This document shows positions 62,118-64,000 of a stretch of 64,000 bases of DNA, one piece after another (positions within the stretch are counted from its first letter, which is position 1; each line of letters starts with the position of its first letter). The notes beneath the pieces are model-generated. The model saw only the letters and a program-made list of their open reading frames with translations. It had not been told where the DNA came from and did not search any database. Source of the DNA: Vibrio maritimus. Lineage in GTDB: Bacteria > Pseudomonadota > Gammaproteobacteria > Enterobacterales > Vibrionaceae. A program made the translations under genes and the position numbers. The stretch spans positions 2,666,001 through 2,730,000 of the forward strand of contig NZ_CP090438.1 in the NCBI RefSeq assembly GCF_021441885.1, in the 5' to 3' direction.

Positions 62118-62314
62118 CTGTCGATGCTCACCTTTACCAAGTCACGTTTTTGTGAACCAAACCCGCTGTGCTACATATATAACTGGGCCAAATAGGCCAA
62201 AATACGCAGGATAGATCAGTTAGTTAATTCCCTGATTCGTTGCTATATTTAAACCCAAATGCCCGAGATGAGGCGTGCCGTGTGTAGCCGTTCGCTACCG
62301 GAAGAGGAGAGACA

Positions 62315-63229
62315 ATGAAGCTGTTATTAACCGGCGGGACCGGCTTTATCGGAAGAGAGTTACTCAAGCATCTCACCACCCATAGTGTGACTCTGCTTAC
62401 CCGCGACATTGCCTCAGCCAAACGTACGCTAAACCACACTGACCTTGGCAACATTGACTACATAGAATCTCTCGACATCTATAACGACCTCAACGAGTTT
62501 GATGCTGTTATCAACTTGGCAGGTGAGCCTATCGCCGATAAACGCTGGAGTGCAGAGCAAAAGAAGCGAATTTGCGATAGCCGTTGGAAGGTTACTGAGA
62601 AGATCGTTGAGTTAATCCACGCTAGCACGAAACCCCCATCCACCTTCATCAGTGGGTCTGCGGTTGGGTACTATGGTGACCAACAAGACCACCCATTTGA
62701 TGAAAGCTTAAAAGTACATCAAGACAACTTTGCTCATACCGTTTGTGACCGATGGGAAGAAATAGCGATGCGCGCGCAGTCTGATCAAACTCGCGTCTGT
62801 ATCTTAAGAACCGGAGTGGTACTGGGGGATGGCGGCGGAGCGCTGGCAAAAATGATGTTGCCATATAAGCTAGGCGTTGGCGGCCCCATTGGCGATGGTT
62901 CTCAGTATATGCCCTGGATCCACCTTCTCGATATGGTACGGGGTATAGTGTTCTTGTTAGAAACTGATCATGCCGTAGGTCCTTATAATCTCTGTGCTCC
63001 ACATGCGGTGTCTAACGCCACATTCAGTAAAACCCTTGCTAGTACACTCGGCAGACCCCATTTTCTCATGACCCCAAAATGGGCATTGAAACTGGCCATG
63101 GGTGAATCTTCTTGCTTGTTATTTGATAGCGTACGAGCCAAACCCAAAAAGTTAACGGAGATGGGCTTTAACTTCTCCTTTCCTCACATTGATACTGCAT
63201 TAAAAAACATCGTCAGTAACGCACGGTAA
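62315..63229 (+). CDS. yfcH: YfcH-like NAD-dependent epimerase family protein (TIGR01777)
   Basis: An extended SDR protein of 304 residues. Rossmann motif GGTGFIGRELLKHL at residues 7-20, INLAGEPIADKRWS near 65, SGSAVGYYGDQQDHPFD with the catalytic YxxxK context altered, and a C-terminal DUF1731-like end (TPKWALKLAMGESSCLLFDS). E. coli YfcH is the model; the substrate is unknown. GAGGAGAG precedes the ATG. Confidence 0.85.
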   Translation: MKLLLTGGTGFIGRELLKHLTTHSVTLLTRDIASAKRTLNHTDLGNIDYIESLDIYNDLNEFDAVINLAGEPIADKRWSAEQKKRICDSRWKVTEKIVELIHASTKPPSTFISGSAVGYYGDQQDHPFDESLKVHQDNFAHTVCDRWEEIAMRAQSDQTRVCILRTGVVLGDGGGALAKMMLPYKLGVGGPIGDGSQYMPWIHLLDMVRGIVFLLETDHAVGPYNLCAPHAVSNATFSKTLASTLGRPHFLMTPKWALKLAMGESSCLLFDSVRAKPKKLTEMGFNFSFPHIDTALKNIVSNAR

Positions 63230-63294
63230 TGCTTGCTACTCCCTATGAACTGTCGGTAAGGTAGATAGAAATAAATCATAGGGTTAGCTTAGTA

Positions 63295-64000
63295 ATGGCA
63301 AAGTCAGTTCTTATCACAGGGTGCTCAAGTGGCATCGGTTATGTCGCCGCGCACGCGCTGAAAAAGCAAGGATATCAAGTCATCGCCTCTTGTCGAAAAG
63401 ATGCCGATGTCGCACGCCTTCAGAAAGAAGGTTTAACCTGTATCCAGCTTGATCTTGCCGATCCTAAAAGTATTAAACTTGCTGTACAGAAAACCCTCGC
63501 ACTCACAGAAGGAAAGCTTTACGGTCTTTTCAACAATGGTGCATATGGACAGCCAGGCGCACTAGAAGACCTACCTACCGAGGCACTTCGAGCTCAATTT
63601 GAAGCCAATGTGTTCGGATGGCATGAACTCACCAAGCAAATACTACCTATTATGCGAGCTCAGGGTGAAGGGCGTATCATCCAGAATAGTTCGGTATTAG
63701 GCTTTGCCGCCATGAAATATCGAGGCGCATACAACGCTTCAAAGTTTGCTCTCGAAGGCTGGACCGATACGCTTCGACTCGAGTTGTATCAAACTGGGAT
63801 CCATATCTCTTTGATTGAACCCGGCCCTATCGAGACACAATTTAGAGCCAATGCAAAGCGCGCCTTTCTTGAATGGATTAATGTCGAAACAAGCGCTCAT
63901 CGGGCACAGTACGAGCAGCAACTCAGCCGTTTATCGGCAGATGCATCTGGCAATCAATTCGTGCTGCCGCCAGAGTCTTGTATTCCACCATTGCTGCATG
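63295..64000 (+). CDS. Short-chain dehydrogenase/reductase (partial at right edge)
   Basis: At least 235 residues before the window ends. The NAD(P) motif GCSSGIGYVAAHALKKQGYQ is at residues 8-27, NNGAYGQPGALEDLP follows, and the catalytic YNASK (YNASKFALEGWTDTLRLEL) is present with an upstream Ser (QNSSVLG). It resembles YbbO-type SDRs, but the substrate cannot be told. It follows yfcH by 65 bases in the same direction. Confidence 0.85.
   Translation, partial: MAKSVLITGCSSGIGYVAAHALKKQGYQVIASCRKDADVARLQKEGLTCIQLDLADPKSIKLAVQKTLALTEGKLYGLFNNGAYGQPGALEDLPTEALRAQFEANVFGWHELTKQILPIMRAQGEGRIIQNSSVLGFAAMKYRGAYNASKFALEGWTDTLRLELYQTGIHISLIEPGPIETQFRANAKRAFLEWINVETSAHRAQYEQQLSRLSADASGNQFVLPPESCIPPLLH

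Overview
The window looks like the main chromosome of a marine Vibrio or close relative (Vibrionaceae). The housekeeping order kdsA-sirB1-sirB2-prmC-prfA-hemA / lolB-ispE-prs-pth-ychF, ubiF/miaB-ybeZ-ybeY-corC-lnt and cysK-ptsH-ptsI-crr, the Met/Leu/Gln tRNA operon and a NutA-type 5'-nucleotidase lipoprotein all point there. No prophage, insertion sequence, CRISPR array or replication origin was seen.

Region 1 (1-23338) is most of a second, lateral-type flagellar system. On the minus strand a nearly gapless run reads flgB-C-D-E-F-G-H-I-J-K-L, motY-like, fliE-F-G, an unrecognised 335-residue gene, then flgM-N-A. The filament gene lafA is also on the minus strand, with the first codons of its downstream neighbour at the left edge. 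On the plus strand lie fliM-N-P-Q-R-flhB (divergent from flgB) and a separate flhA. fliHIJ, the sigma-54 activator, fliD, the sigma-28 gene and the stator genes are not here and presumably lie beyond the left edge or elsewhere. lafA and flgM share an identical two-box promoter of sigma-28 architecture.

Region 2 (23319-33600) holds a large fused formate-dehydrogenase-type molybdoenzyme whose 3' end overlaps flhB, a 461-base regulatory gap with a perfect CRP-type palindrome, small membrane proteins, a tRNA-Pro with a decayed 3' copy beside it, smrA, rluF, ybaK and nutA. Region 3 (33611-43408) is conserved core: KDO synthesis, release factor 1 and its methylase, haem synthesis, LolB, IspE, PRPP synthetase, Pth and YchF.

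Region 4 (43618-46488) is an expanded tRNA operon: 19 intact tRNAs (4 Met-CAU, 9 Leu-UAG, 6 Gln-UUG) and two tRNA-Gln remnants, built from tandemly duplicated units of about 279 bases whose spacers carry conserved hairpins.

Region 5 (46642-58919) contains a lactonase-like beta-propeller protein, ubiF, miaB-ybeZ-ybeY-corC-lnt, cysK and the phosphotransferase operon ptsHI-crr. Region 6 (59118-64000) contains a YfcE phosphodiesterase, a four-gene operon of two DUF1538 membrane proteins with a PII-like and a CBS-domain protein (probably a regulated two-subunit cation/proton antiporter), a YfcH-like epimerase and a short-chain dehydrogenase cut by the right edge.
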